Numbered from the stretch's first letter, positions 22,778 through 34,955 are shown. The stretch: DNA of 64,000 bases from Macrobrachium rosenbergii (GCF_040412425.1 NC_089753.1:34404913-34468912); one strand, 5' to 3'. The notes: a model not told the origin generated them from the letters alone. Numbers and translations: made by a program.

Positions 22778-23077
22778 CTGAATCGAACTGAATTGAATAT
22801 AGAATTTAGGCCGAAGGCCAAGCACTGGGACCTATGAAGTCATTCAGCCCTGAAACAGAAATTGACAGTAAAAGGTTTGAAAGGTGTAACAGGAGGAAAA
22901 CCTCGCAGTTGCACTATGAATCAATTGTTAGAGGAGGGTTGAAATTAAGATGGAAGAAAGAGAATATGAAAGGAGGTGCAGTAAAAGGAACGAAAGGGGT
23001 TGCAGCTAGAGGCCGAAGGGACGATGCAAAGAACCTCAAGTAATGCCTCTATACTGACGGCGCTACCCTCCCGCGGG
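22778..23077 (+). mobile_element. Family B copy 7 with perfect 14-bp TSD
   Basis: The exact direct repeat GCAGTCAGGTGGAA lies at 22764-22777 and 23078-23091. It fixes the insert boundaries as CTGAATCGAACTGAATTGAA at the 5' end and CTCCCGCGGGG at the 3' end. The ORF at 22834-23043 is intact (69 codons). The 3' hairpin is deleted between TGCC and ACTGACGGC. No poly(A) or simple-repeat tail is present. Confidence 0.92.
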
Positions 23078-23336
23078 GCAGTCAGGTGGAAGGGATAATT
23101 CTGCCGAGAAAAAATCTCTCTCGTAAGACCACGATCAAAGGGGCTTCTCCTCGTCCGAGCTAATTAAGTAAGGGGGAAGCGAAAGCAGAAAAAAAATACT
23201 GAAGGGTTTTGATAAGGGTGGCGATTCTGTCGCGTTTAAAACGAGAAATCAAAGCTTCAGGACCAGTGCTCGCCCGAGCAAGGGCCCGGGATGGCACAAG
23301 GCCAGCTTAATTTACCGACAGCAGAATGATACTTCA

Positions 23337-23887
23337 AATGTCTTCTTACTTCTGTTACTGTCATTTCTACAATGAAATATCTTCTCTACTTCTGTTACTG
23401 TCATTTCTGCAATATATCTTCTTTACTTCTGTTACTGTCATTTCTGCAGTTAGATATCTTCTCTGCTTCTGTTATTGTCATTTCTACAATGAAATATCTT
23501 CTCAATATCTGTTACTGTCATTACTACAATGACATATCTTCTTTGTTCTGTTACTGTCATTTCTACAATGAAATATCTTCTCTACTTCTGTTAATGTCAT
23601 TTCTACAATGAAATATCTTCTCCACTTCTGTTACTGTCATTTCTGCAGTTAGATATCTTCTCTACTTCTGTTACTGTCATTTCTACAATGAACATCTTCT
23701 CTACTTCTGTTACTGTCATTTCGATAATGAAATATCTTCTCTACGTCTGCCACTGTCATTTCTACAATGAAATACCTTCTCCACTTCTGTTACCGTCATT
23801 TCTACAATGAATATCTTCTCTACTTCTGCCCCTGTCATTTCTACAATGAAATATCTTCTCTACTTGTGTTACTGTCATTTCTACAAT
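23337..23887. repeat. 40-bp minisatellite
   Basis: About 14 units built from ATCTTCTCTACTTCTGTTAC, TGTCATTTCT and ACAATGAAAT. Variants include TGCAGTTAGAT in place of ACAATGAAAT. It begins about 245 bp after the family B copy. Confidence 0.93.
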
Positions 23888-24049
23888 TATTATCAGCACC
23901 AAAGCTTATGCTCTTAAGAAACACGCTGCTGTTAAAAAGCTTGTTATTAAATGAATACAACACGGGAAAAATGAAAAGAAATAAACACAGTTAAACTAAT
24001 TATTTCACGAAATTAAACACAGGAGTTTAAAGATGTGAGGGATCTTATA

Positions 24050-24350
24050 CAGCCTTCCTTCTCTCTCCCTCTCACTCCTCCCTTCCTCTTGCTGTCTCTT
24101 CTCTCTCTTTTCTCTCTTTAACCTTCCCATGTCGCCTTCGTCTCCTTACTCTCTTTCCTCTCTTTCTTCTCCTCGTTATCTTACATTCTCTCCTACACCG
24201 TTTTCCATTGTTCATGTCGCCGTCTCGCCTTTTTTCAGATTTCACATTATTTCCGCATCTGCTTCTTTCCATTCTTCCTCCTCCTTTCCTCTCTCTTCAA
24301 CTTTATCATTCCACTTGAGTCCTTCTCCTTCGCCGCCTCTTCCACTTGGG
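24050..24350. repeat. CT-rich low-complexity region
   Basis: Strong pyrimidine bias on the plus strand (CTCTCTCC, TCTTCTCC, CCTTCTCC). It gives Ser-rich plus-strand and Arg-rich minus-strand frames. Probably a degraded simple repeat. Confidence 0.6.
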
Positions 24351-24397
24351 GGTGCTGACCTGCGACGCTAGGTTAATCAATTAATCAGAATAGAGAG

Positions 24398-24630
24398 AAC
24401 AGAATATAGAGTTTAGGCCAAAGGCCAAGCACTGGCACCTACGAGGTCACTCAGCACTGAAAGGGAAATTGATAGTAAGAAGGTTTGAAAGTAAGATGGA
24501 AGAAATAGGATATGAACGGAGGTTAAGTAAAAGGAATAAAAGAGGTTGCCGCTATGGGCCGAAGGGACGCCGCAAAAAACCTTAAGGAATGCCTACAGTG
24601 CATCGCAAGAGGTGTACTGACGGCACTAAT
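24398..24630 (+). mobile_element. Family B copy 8, internally deleted
   Basis: Lacks ~70 bp from AAAGGTGTAACAGG to the TTAGGAGAGG region; GGTTTGAAAGTAAGATGGAAG joins directly. ORF destroyed. 3' part ends at CGGCACTAAT. Confidence 0.82.
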
Positions 24631-24696
24631 AAGGATTCAACTGTAAACAAAAATTTTAATTCAGATTCCATCGATTACATGCCGAAAATAGCAGAT

Positions 24697-25290
24697 GACT
24701 CTTGACAGTAACTGAATGGCTGTCTAGTGACTGTTGGAAAATAGTAACTGAATGGCTGTCTGGTGACTGTTGGAAAACAGTAACTGAAAGACTGTCTAGT
24801 GACTGATGGAAAACAGTAACTGAAAGACTGTCTAGTGACTGTTGGAAAATAGTAACTGAATGGCTGTCTGGTGACTGTTGGAAAACAGTAACTGAAAGAC
24901 TGTCTAGTGACTGTTGGAAAACAGTAACTGAAAGACTGTCTAGTGACTGTTGGAAAACAGTAACTGAAAGACTGTCTAGTGACTGTTGGAAAACAGTAAC
25001 TGAAAGACTGTCTAGTGACTGTTGGAAAACAGTAACTGAAAGACTGTCTAGTGACTGTTGGAAAACAGTAACTGAAAGACTGTCTAGTGACTGTTGGAAA
25101 ACAGTAACTGAAAGACTGTCTAGTGACTGTTGGAAAACAGTAACTGAAAGACTGTCTAGTGACTGTTGGAAAACAGTAACTGAGTGACTGTCTAGTGACT
25201 GTTGGAAAATAGTAACTGAATGGCTGTCTACTGACTACTGGAAAGTAGTAACTGAATGACTGTCCAGTGACTGTTGGAAAATAATCATTT
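24697..25290. repeat. 36-bp minisatellite with homogenised core
   Basis: About 16 units of CTGTTGGAAAACAGTAACTG plus AAAGACTGTCTAGTGA. The central units from about 24880 to 25180 are essentially identical. Units at both ends carry variants (AATGGC for AAAGAC, AATAG for AACAG). This fits unequal exchange acting on the array centre. Confidence 0.95.
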
Positions 25291-25717
25291 CGTGACTGAT
25301 GACTGATGAAAATAACTGTTTAACTGACTAATGGCTGTTGGAAGTGGGAAGTTTGTGACTGTTTGCAGCTGGAAGTAAATGAATGACACAAGGACTGATT
25401 ACGAAACTTGTTGAAAATGATTTCAAGACTGACTGATGACCGCCCGACTGAAACGATTGACTGGGTGACTCATAACTGTGAGAATGATATATTGAAAATC
25501 AAGACACTCATGGATGTTGGAAAGATGCCTCGAAAATGATTGACGGATTCTACGATCAATGCTCGAATTTAAATGACTGGCAATCTGATACCCATATTTT
25601 GCCCATACCCGAAAAAAAGGACGGACAAAATGATACCCTTGCCTCCTGATGGATGAATTGGCAGTTAAACTGGCGAATGATTCGGATGTTTTGGGAGACT
25701 GGAGGAAAAAAAGAAGA
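25291..25717. other. Unannotated, decaying minisatellite edge
   Basis: GTGACTGATGACTGATG-type remnants extend to about 25470, then single-copy-looking sequence. Confidence 0.45.
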
Positions 25718-26115
25718 AACAAGTAAAAAATTCGCCGAAGTTTCTTCGACGCAATCGAGTTTTCTGTATAGCCGCTATAGTGTATAATCAAGGCCACCGA
25801 AAATAGATCTATCTTTTGGTGGTCTCGGTATAATGCTGTATGAGCCGATGCCCATGAAACTAACCACGGGCCGGTGGCGGCCTATCCGATATCGTTGCCA
25901 GATGCACGATTATGGCTAACTTTAACCTTGAATAAAATAAAACCTACTGAGGCTAGAGGGCTGCAATTTGGTATGTTTGATGATTGGAGAGTGGATGATC
26001 AACATACCAATTTGCAGCCCTCTAGCCTCAGTAGTTTTTAAGATCTGAAGGCGGACAGAAAAAGTGCAGACGGACAGGCAAAGCCGGCACAACAGTTTTC
26101 TTTTACAGAAAACTA
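25718..26115 (-). mobile_element. Family A copy 10
   Basis: Full length: AACAAGTAAAAAATTCGCCG start, terminal hairpin with one mismatch, CCACCGAAAATAGATCTATC hairpin, long hairpin about 25943-26040, 5' end ACAGAAAACTAAAA. Confidence 0.88.
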
Positions 26116-26312
26116 AAAAGGTGAAAGAGAGGAAGGACTATACGGGAAAAAGGGGTGCGTGAAGTACACAGTTGAGCTCCTCTGCGAGTTTAGGTGGTTC
26201 GACGTGCTGCTGATGAAGCTTAGTTTAGGTATGTGGAGAGTTTTATCCTTCCGAATGCTACGACAAAATGGGCTTATCCATGTCTAGCAGTTTGAAAGGA
26301 AGACCAAAAGAG

Positions 26313-26316
<4 letters not shown>

Positions 26317-26404
<88 letters not shown>

Positions 26405-26455
26405 TATATACATACATATATACATATATACATATACATTATATAATATATATAT
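26317..26455. repeat. (TA)n microsatellite
   Basis: TA tract about 85 bp long, then interrupted by ATACAT. Confidence 0.95.
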
Positions 26456-26570
26456 CTCAATGCTGGATCTGGCTAAAGAATTGTACGGAGGGGAATTTAA
26501 ATACCAGGCAATCCGATCCCCTTATCTTGCCCAGATCCGAAGGAAACAACGAATAAGATGATAGACCTTC

Positions 26571-26573
<3 letters not shown>

Positions 26574-26667
<94 letters not shown>

Positions 26668-26671
26668 CATT
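26574..26671. repeat. (TA)n microsatellite
   Basis: Second TA tract, separated from the previous one by ~120 bp of unique sequence. Confidence 0.95.
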
Positions 26672-26803
26672 AGTTTAAGGACCGACGAAGTAAAGGCATT
26701 GTCTGCATGCATGTTTTTACAACCAGAGAATTACAGGCCCCTGTTTATTCAACTACACCCATTGTAATGTGAAGACAATTAAAAGAGCGTACGAGAATAC
26801 ACG

Positions 26804-26834
<31 letters not shown>

Positions 26835-27247
26835 CAGAACACATGACTCCTTGCCTGATGAAAAGCGAATTCCAAATAAAATTTTCTTTTTATCTTCGAG
26901 ACCCAAAACAAGAAGTCAATTAAGACGGGTAATTGACCCCGAATGAAAGAATTCGATGGGGGGCGGGCGGGCGGGCGGGCTGGGGGGGCGGGCGGGAGGG
27001 GAGAAGTATATATATGTAATCTCATTAAGAGGCAATTAAAAAGTCATTAACGTGGCGCCCGGACCCGCAACACGAAAATGGCTGCCCCAATTCTGAAGAA
27101 TGATTATGCTCTTTAATTACCCCCATCGGCAATACGAAACACATTAAAAAATTTTGGATATTTACGAGAGACGAATGAGACGCGTGCGTACATACATACA
27201 TATATACACACATACATACGTGTACACACACACACACATATATATAC
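26672..27247. other. Spacer with (CA)n and a G-quadruplex-type cluster
   Basis: (CA)n lies near 26815-26834. At 26958-27003 repeated GGGC units (GGGGGGCGGGCGGGCGGGCGGG) meet the G4 pattern on the plus strand. CATACATA/CACA low complexity lies near 27185-27240. No gene recognised. Confidence 0.5.
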
Positions 27248-27480
<233 letters not shown>

Positions 27481-27774
27481 TGGGACGGCAGATATTTAAA
27501 CGTATTTATGGTGTAACTGTATACACACACACACACACACACACACACGCATACAGTTCACACGTTTAGTCAGGACGCTTTTCTCGAAAGCAATTTATAA
27601 GATACCGGATTTCCAGTAATCGAATTATATCATGAAGACCTGCTATGTATAAATTTAATTAAACAGTCCCTCCTCCAATCTAAAAGTAATTAGCGAGTTT
27701 AATGAAGTTTCTTTCGCTGGCAACAAGGCCCCTCTCGACTTTTAACGCTATTCCGAATAAATTATAACGAATCT

Positions 27775-28022
<248 letters not shown>

Positions 28023-29055
28023 GTATAAGTGTATGTGTAAATACATCTTATAACAAAGGTTCTTAGCAATTGTTTTGCTTAAGACCTAAGGCCGTCTTCA
28101 AACCATCAGACACATTATTTAGTTCATACGTCAACAGTCACAAAGTTATCTGAGACTTAGAATTGGAAACTTGACCTTTTTGTTGATTAGGTTAGCATCA
28201 TGACCTGTTAGTCTTAAAACTCACACCTTTCTTTTTACTATTCATCTAACGAAGACTATTCATGTGGCAAAAATACCTCCACCATGTAACTGGATCTCAT
28301 CAAAGTTCAACAAAGGTACGATTCAGACACAGACACAGGGAATTTCGCTGCATCTACCTTTTGCTAACGAAAGGAAACAGCCAAGGGTCTGGATCTATCA
28401 AAATGGATGAAGATTTTGGCAGCATGAAAAGAAGAAACAATTGTGAAACATCCTTTTTGGGGATTAACTCATCTCACCCTTACCTATTTTGAGAATAACG
28501 TATCATTAGCCTGCATTTACTTTGTGCTTATATTTGAACACAAATTCCTTGAATCTTAATGAATCAGAAATGAGAATTGCGCAATACAAACGGTGATAAA
28601 AACGTATGAATTTTTACGGAAAAAATTGACAAATTTTTATTTTATTTACAAAAAGATATAAAGAAAAAATGGGGATTTGTGGGACTGACAGACCACCTAG
28701 TGAGCTATGTAAGGGTACTTTAAAACATGGGTTTGAGGGCGTTCACTGGGAGTGGCGTAAGTGGCCAACGGTGAAATTTTTCTCTATTCACTTTGAAAAG
28801 AAAATAATCAGTGATGTGACTGCTACTGCTTGTGGGACAGACGACCTCTTGGGCCTTCAACAATATTCTTTCCTTGATGATGATGCTGCAGCTTGACGCC
28901 AGGCCTGTGCAAACTCGGGTTACCACTTCTGCATAGCAACATTGCCTTTCAGCGTTCCTCCTGCATAGCATTGTCTCTGCACCTGTTTAGGCTGTCCGCA
29001 CACAGGACACTTTTAGTGGAAAGAGGCCAGTTATTGAGTGGCCGGCCACTAAAGT
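28023..29055. other. Unannotated ~1-kb spacer
   Basis: Single-copy-looking sequence. Frames of up to 83 codons show no recognisable domain (e.g. 28262-28492 plus and 28720-28971 minus). It is one of the few places in the window where an unrecognised exon could hide. Confidence 0.35.
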
Positions 29056-29369
29056 AAACGAGTAAAATATGCGCCGAAGTTTTCTGTGCAGCGTATAATG
29101 CTGTATGAAACTTTCACCCACGGCCCGGTGATGGTCTGTCCTACAACGTTGCCAGACGCACGATCATGGCTAACTTTAGCCTTAAATAAACTAAAGACTA
29201 CTGAGGCTAGAGCGCTGCAATTTTGTATGGCTGATGATTGTGGGATGGATGACCAACATACCAATTTGCAGCCCTCTAGCGTCAGCAGTTTTTAAGATCT
29301 GAGGCAGACAGAAAAGTGTGGACGGACAGACAAAGCCATCTCAATAGTTTTCCTTTACAGAAAACTAAA
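29056..29369 (-). mobile_element. Family A copy 11, terminal hairpin lost
   Basis: GCGCCGAAG fuses directly to TTTTCTGTGCAGCG: one hairpin arm and the linker are deleted, probably by slippage between AAGTTT repeats. Long hairpin at about 29190-29300 with several mismatches. Ends ACAGAAAACTAAAA. Confidence 0.82.
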
Positions 29370-29520
29370 AAAATGGAGTATACAGTACGTGTTAGTATTG
29401 GTTTGCCTCATAATCAATCGTATATATATGAGAAAGTTTCTGTGGATATTTATGTGGATGTCCCTTTTCTCATCTCAAATGGCTGCAACTTTTCATTAGG
29501 AATTGGTCGCAAGGCATTAC

Positions 29521-29830
29521 AGTGAGGTCAAGAACAAGTTCACGGTCATACTTAAAGGTAAAAGTCAAATATGAATTTGACTTTGACCATAATTTTTTTA
29601 AACATACACGTTTGACTAGGTCAAGGATATACTTAATGGTCAAAGGTCAATTAGGAATTTAACCTTAGCTATAACTTTTCAGATACATAAGATAGAAAGT
29701 TCATGTTTGGCAACTATAATCCCCTAATGAGCTGTTGTTCAGAATAAGGTCAAGATCGGGGTTAAGGTCATACTAACAAGTCAAAGGTCAAGTAAGAATT
29801 AGATAATAGTTCAAGGTCATATTTAAATAG
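29521..29830 (+). repeat. Diverged ~80-140-bp repeat rich in AGGTCA
   Basis: AGGTCA occurs seven times on the plus strand (starts 29525, 29618, 29644, 29747, 29765, 29785, 29814). TGGTCAAAGGTCA at 29637-29649 is a DR1 arrangement, and TTCAAGGTCA at 29810-29819 has the extended monomer form. Surrounding phrases (CATACTTAAAGG, ATTAGGAATTTAACCTT) recur about three times, so it is a decayed tandem repeat. Half-sites of this type bind nuclear receptors; function here is unproven. Confidence 0.6.
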
Positions 29831-29881
29831 TAATTTTACTCCGGACAAACGAATTCGAGGAAATTTATAGTTATTTTTCAA

Positions 29882-29883
29882 TA

Positions 29884-29964
<81 letters not shown>

Positions 29965-29966
29965 TT
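29882..29966. repeat. (TA)n microsatellite
   Basis: About 80 bp pure TA, joining directly onto a 5S-like fragment. Confidence 0.95.
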
Positions 29967-30015
29967 GTGGTGGCTTCCAGGGTTTCTGGCGGTCACCCAT
30001 CCAAGCACTGAGACC
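29967..30015 (-). mobile_element. 5S rRNA-like fragment (3' half)
   Basis: The minus strand reads GTGCTTGGATGGGTGACCGC then CAGAAACCCTGGAAGCCAC. This resembles the box C region of eukaryotic 5S rRNA (AGTACTTGGATGGGAGACCGC). Only ~50 nt match and the gene is incomplete, so it is a 5S-derived SINE fragment or a 5S retropseudogene. Confidence 0.55.
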
Positions 30016-30375
30016 TTTCTCTCTCTCAATAATACATATATATATATACATATATATACATATACAAATATATCATACATACATACATACATACACACAT
30101 GTGCATATATATTCACACACACAAATATGTGTGTGCACGTTCATGAATGCGTGAATTCGCGATCACACGCCAGCGATTCTGAATTACAGATGGTTCGAGA
30201 GCGAACGAACGACCCATTTCCCGTAATTGAACGAGTAAGTGATTCATCCGTCCATTTGATGTCGAATGTTAGTCTCGTGTTTCAGGAAGATAATTGGCCC
30301 GCATTGTTCCCCGGTTGGACTGGATAATTGAAGGATGCGTAAGCTTCATCAACAGCGTATCAAGGCTTCATTTTT
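30016..30375. other. Spacer with CATA/CACA low complexity
   Basis: Low-complexity ATACAT/CACACA to about 30130, then single-copy sequence, then a poly(A)/poly(T) junction at 30378-30410. Confidence 0.4.
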
Positions 30376-30914
30376 ATAAAAAAAAAAAAAAAAAAAAAAA
30401 ATTTTTTTTATCTGCAATCAATCTAGTTTGTTGTTTACCGATCCCTGATGGAAATATATTGATGAAGGATCAAATTTTTTTACTGTTTTCCGTAAAAAGC
30501 AATTTTTCGTTTAAGAGTGAGTGGCTCGTTTAAATAGAAAACTGGAGTAGTCAGGGATGATTTACCGGTTTTTGAACTGGTGAATCCGGGATGAGATTTC
30601 GTGTGCAAATTTTCCATAACCTGCCGGCTGCCATATTTATCACTTTCATGTCGACCACCTTAAATATATATACTCTGCCATTCAACTCTGACAAGCTCTA
30701 CCGCGCCCATCTTGAAATGTTAAGTTCCTTTTGTTCTGACACTTCTGCCTTCCCTTCAACCCAGGCAATCTCGGTGACACTTCCTTTCCTGACAAAAATT
30801 GTCTAGTAAGACTAACTGCACTTTTATGAAATAGTAATGTTAGAAATCCCACATCGAATTGTTCATTATTCCATTTTAGTTCATTAGCCGGTGATACAAT
30901 ACATTCGCTATTTA

Positions 30915-31401
<487 letters not shown>

Positions 31402-31467
31402 TAGCTTGTTTTTACAGGACCTTGAAAACAAGCGCATTTATCTGTCCATCCAATTCTTGCGAACCAG

Positions 31468-31873
31468 AACAAGTAAAAAACGCGATAAAAGTCGAGTTTT
31501 CTGTACAGCCGCTACAGCGTATAATCAGGGCCACCGAAAATAGATTTATCTTTCGGTGGTCTCGGTATAATGCTGTATGAGCCGCGACCCATGAAACTTT
31601 AACCACGGCCCGGTGGTGGTCTATCTTAAATCGTTCCCAGAAGCACTTTTATGGCTAACTTTAACCTTAAATAAAAAAAACTACCGAGGCTAGAGGGCAG
31701 CAATTTGGTATGTTTGATGATTGTAAGGTGGATGATCAACATACCAATTTGCAGCCCTCTAGCCTCCTCAGTAGTTTTTACAATCTGAGGGCGGACAGAA
31801 AAAGTGCGGACAGAAAAAAATGCGGACGGACAGACAAAGCCGGCACAATAATTTTCTTTTACAGGAAATTAAA
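31468..31873 (-). mobile_element. Family A copy 12
   Basis: Terminal hairpin destroyed (AACGCGATAAAAGTCGAG). CCACCGAAAATAGATTTATC hairpin and long hairpin (31678-31780) present. Two 15-bp units. 5' end mutated to ACAGGAAATTAAAA. Confidence 0.82.
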
Positions 31874-32164
31874 AAAAAAAAACTAGTATTTCTTTGTTCT
31901 CTCAGTTCAGAAGGGAAAAGCCTGTTCTTCATTTTTCTTCCCGACATAAAAATAAAGTTTTGCCTTTTACAGCAGGATAAAGAAAAATGCGGTTTCGTTC
32001 GTTTCAGATAATAAAATCCTCCTGTTCGCTGAACAGCTGCCTTTAATTCGTTCAGCAAATGCAACGGGACCGACATTCTTTTAAATATCGCTGAAGGGTG
32101 ATTCATTCTTTCCTAATGCGCTGTCACTAATCTTTCTCATCTTACTCTAAAACTCTTGTATATG

Positions 32165-32234
32165 TACACACAAATATATATATAAAATATATACATATAT
32201 ATATATATATATATAATATTTATATATATATATA

Positions 32235-32295
<61 letters not shown>

Positions 32296-32310
32296 TATGT
32301 ATGTATATAT
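32165..32310. repeat. Interrupted (TA)n tract
   Basis: TA tracts broken by AATATTTA and AATATTAT. Confidence 0.93.
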
Positions 32311-32335
32311 ACATATATTAAATATACATACATAT

Positions 32336-32440
32336 ATGTATAACTGAATGACGAAAATGGAACGTGAAGAATATATTAATAAAGTAAAGTAAGTCGTTTT
32401 CTCTCTCCTCGTGGCATTGCCTTTATTAACATACATATAC
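32336..32440 (+). mobile_element. Relative of the 37-kb palindromic element
   Basis: GTATAACTGAATGACGAAAA, GGAACGTGAAGAATATA and TTAATAAAG match the left part of the element near 37 kb. TCCTCGTGG followed by CCTTTATTAA matches its right end. The long central hairpin is missing. It is embedded between two TA tracts, as the other copy is. Confidence 0.6.
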
Positions 32441-32454
32441 ATGCATATACATAA

Positions 32455-32455
32455 C

Positions 32456-32532
<77 letters not shown>

Positions 32533-32545
32533 CATATATAATACA
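32455..32545. repeat. (TA)n tract
   Basis: Pure TA of ~65 bp plus ATACAT margin. Confidence 0.95.
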
Positions 32546-32824
32546 AGACACTCACTTCTCTCTCATTGACTTGGCTCCTTCATTCTCTCTTAGTCCTTCT
32601 TCCACGGCGATATCTGCATCACTCTTCATTTTCCCGTTTACGATCTTTCTCTCCTTTATCGGTCCATTTCTCTCCATTCTACCCATCAACGCTTTCATTC
32701 CTAATGACTTTTTTTATTCTGTCCTCCATTTTAAGCTTTCAATAGAAAATGTTCCGTCTCTTCCATTAGGGCGAAAAGCTTTTAATCTACAGCAACAATT
32801 CTCCATTAAATGGCTAATATACAT

Positions 32825-32825
<1 letters not shown>

Positions 32826-32898
<73 letters not shown>

Positions 32899-32956
32899 AA
32901 ATTCTTGCCTATCATTCTCTTGGTACTAAAGTTTCAGAGTAAAACGCACAGTGTAT

Positions 32957-33022
<66 letters not shown>

Positions 33023-33076
33023 AAATTTTTGCCTATCATTATCTCTTAATACTAAAGTTTCAGTGAAAAACGTCAA

Positions 33077-33108
<32 letters not shown>

Positions 33109-33175
33109 ACAAATTCTTGCCTGTCATTATCTCTTAATACTAAAGTTTCAGAGTTCGACAGTGTATGAGAGAGAG
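32826..33175. repeat. (GA)n array with repeated linker (family L1)
   Basis: GA tracts at about 32826-32896, 32959-33021 and 33085-33108, with a shorter one near 33167. Each linker contains CAAATTCTTGCCTATCATT, then TACTAAAGTTTCAGAG and a CAGTGTAT-like end. About four composite units. Confidence 0.92.
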
Positions 33176-33199
33176 CTACGCCTTACAACGATCGACTGA

Positions 33200-33253
33200 C
33201 AACTACTGGTCCGCTCAGTTTGTGAGCTGAGTGTGCTACCATTACGCCACGAT

Positions 33254-33257
<4 letters not shown>
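33200..33257 (-). mobile_element. tRNA-like fragment abutting GA tract
   Basis: Minus strand: TCGTGGCGTAATGGTAGCAC is box A-like, followed by CTCAGCTCACAAACTGAG, an anticodon-arm-like 5-bp stem with CAC in the loop. The T-arm is not recognisable. It adjoins the GA tract exactly as the 18.4-kb fragment does. Confidence 0.55.
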
Positions 33258-33322
<65 letters not shown>

Positions 33323-33444
33323 CTTATATACAATACGTTTATAACAAAGTAACTCCGTCTGATAGAACTGCTGGCATACATAAATATTGAAATCCTATAA
33401 AATTTGCATCGATTTATAGGCGTTAGCAAAAAGATGATTTTGAA

Positions 33445-33504
<60 letters not shown>

Positions 33505-33626
33505 CTTCCATATAACACGTTTATAATAAAGTCTCTGCCTGACAGAACTGCTGGTATATATAAAAATTGTAATCCTATAAAATTTTCATCAAAATATAAG
33601 CGTTAACAAAAAGATGATTTTTAAGA

Positions 33627-33710
<84 letters not shown>

Positions 33711-33835
33711 CTTATATGTAATACGATTATAACAAAGTATCTCCGCCTGACAGAACTAATGGCATACATAAAAATTGTAATCCTATAAAATGTTCTCTAA
33801 AATATAAGCATTAGCAAAAAGGCGATTTTTGAAGC
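33256..33835. repeat. (GA)n array with ~125-bp repeated linker (family L2)
   Basis: GA tracts at about 33256-33319, 33448-33500 and 33630-33707. The linkers share TACTTATATACAATACG, TTATAACAAAGTA.CTCCG, CTGACAGAACTGCTGGCATA, ATCCTATAAAATTT and GTTAGCAAAAAGATGATTTT. Three units, the last without a closing GA tract. Confidence 0.92.
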
Positions 33836-34453
33836 AAAATAACTCTGCTCAAAACACAAGCAGCGAAGCAAGGCCCACCCCTTCTCGCCCCCCCCCCGCC
33901 CCACCCCCGCATCAAAATCAATTCCGGGTGAAAAGAAAAAGAAAAATAACTGCTTTCATAACATAAATCCACGAACACAAAAGGTTCGCTGCGACGAAGT
34001 TATTTATGGAGCGAAAAAATTCTAATTCCATAACACAACTGGAATTATAAAATGCCCATTAAAGTTATATCGACGTGGAAAAAAATCCAGACTCGTAAAT
34101 CGAGTATAAAAAACTAAAAAAAAAAGTGAGCCTCATTTTATATGAAAACAGCTCTAATTCTGTGCCGGGGTTTTTTAATATTTTACTTTTATTTTGGCGT
34201 TCGGATGAAAACAACCGAATTCAACGGAAAATTACTTTATAGATTTCCCCGTGGATATAAATCAGCTTTCCGGTTTTATTCGAACAATTTATCCTGCATT
34301 AATTTTATTAATATTCTTTAAGGTGGTTAAATTCCTGTTCGCCAAAACTCACTGCAAGCCACGAAGATGGATCATGCCTCGAGCTCATCGAAATTTGGTT
34401 TGTAGAATCCAGAGGTCCACACCAAGCCTGTTCCCCTCTCCACCTTACCACAA
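33836..34453. other. Unannotated spacer
   Basis: C-rich run near 33885-33910, then AT-rich sequence. No gene recognised. Confidence 0.4.
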
Positions 34454-34767
34454 ATGAATTGAATTGAATCTTAAGAAATTACGCCAAAGGCCAAGCACTG
34501 GGACCAACGAGGTCATTCAGCGCTGAAACGGAAATTGACAATATAAAGGTCTGAAAGGTGTAATAGGAGGAAAACCTCAAAGCAGTTGCACCATGAATCA
34601 ATTGTTATCAGAGGGTTGAGGAAAGTCAGATGGAAGAAAGAGAATATGAAAGGAGGTACAGTAAAAGGAACGAAAGGGGTTGCAGGTTTAAGTAATGCCT
34701 ACAATGCAACGCATGAGGTGCACTGACTGCAATAACCTCCGCCCCCCCCCCTCCCCCCTAAGGGGAT
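34454..34767 (+). mobile_element. Family B copy 9 with 10-bp TSD
   Basis: CTTACCACAA precedes (34444-34453) and follows (34768-34777) the insert. ORF lost (ACGAGGTC in place of the ATG) and GCAGCTAGGGGCCGAA... deleted before TTTAAGTAATGCC. A C-run expansion near 34742 marks the 3' end. Confidence 0.88.
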
Positions 34768-34850
34768 CTTACCACAACAAAGGGCAACCGAAGGTGAGGA
34801 AAATGATTCATTTTCCTCATTTCCTCTTGGCGTCAGAATTCATTTCCCTA

Positions 34851-34955
<105 letters not shown>

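Noticed and set aside
24697..25290. CRISPR array with 36-bp repeats
   Set aside because: The 36-bp unit is head-to-tail with no spacers between copies, and the genome context is eukaryotic.
28262..28492. Exon of an unknown gene
   Set aside because: A 76-codon ATG frame exists but has no motif, no convincing splice signals, and a length expected by chance; left as unannotated.
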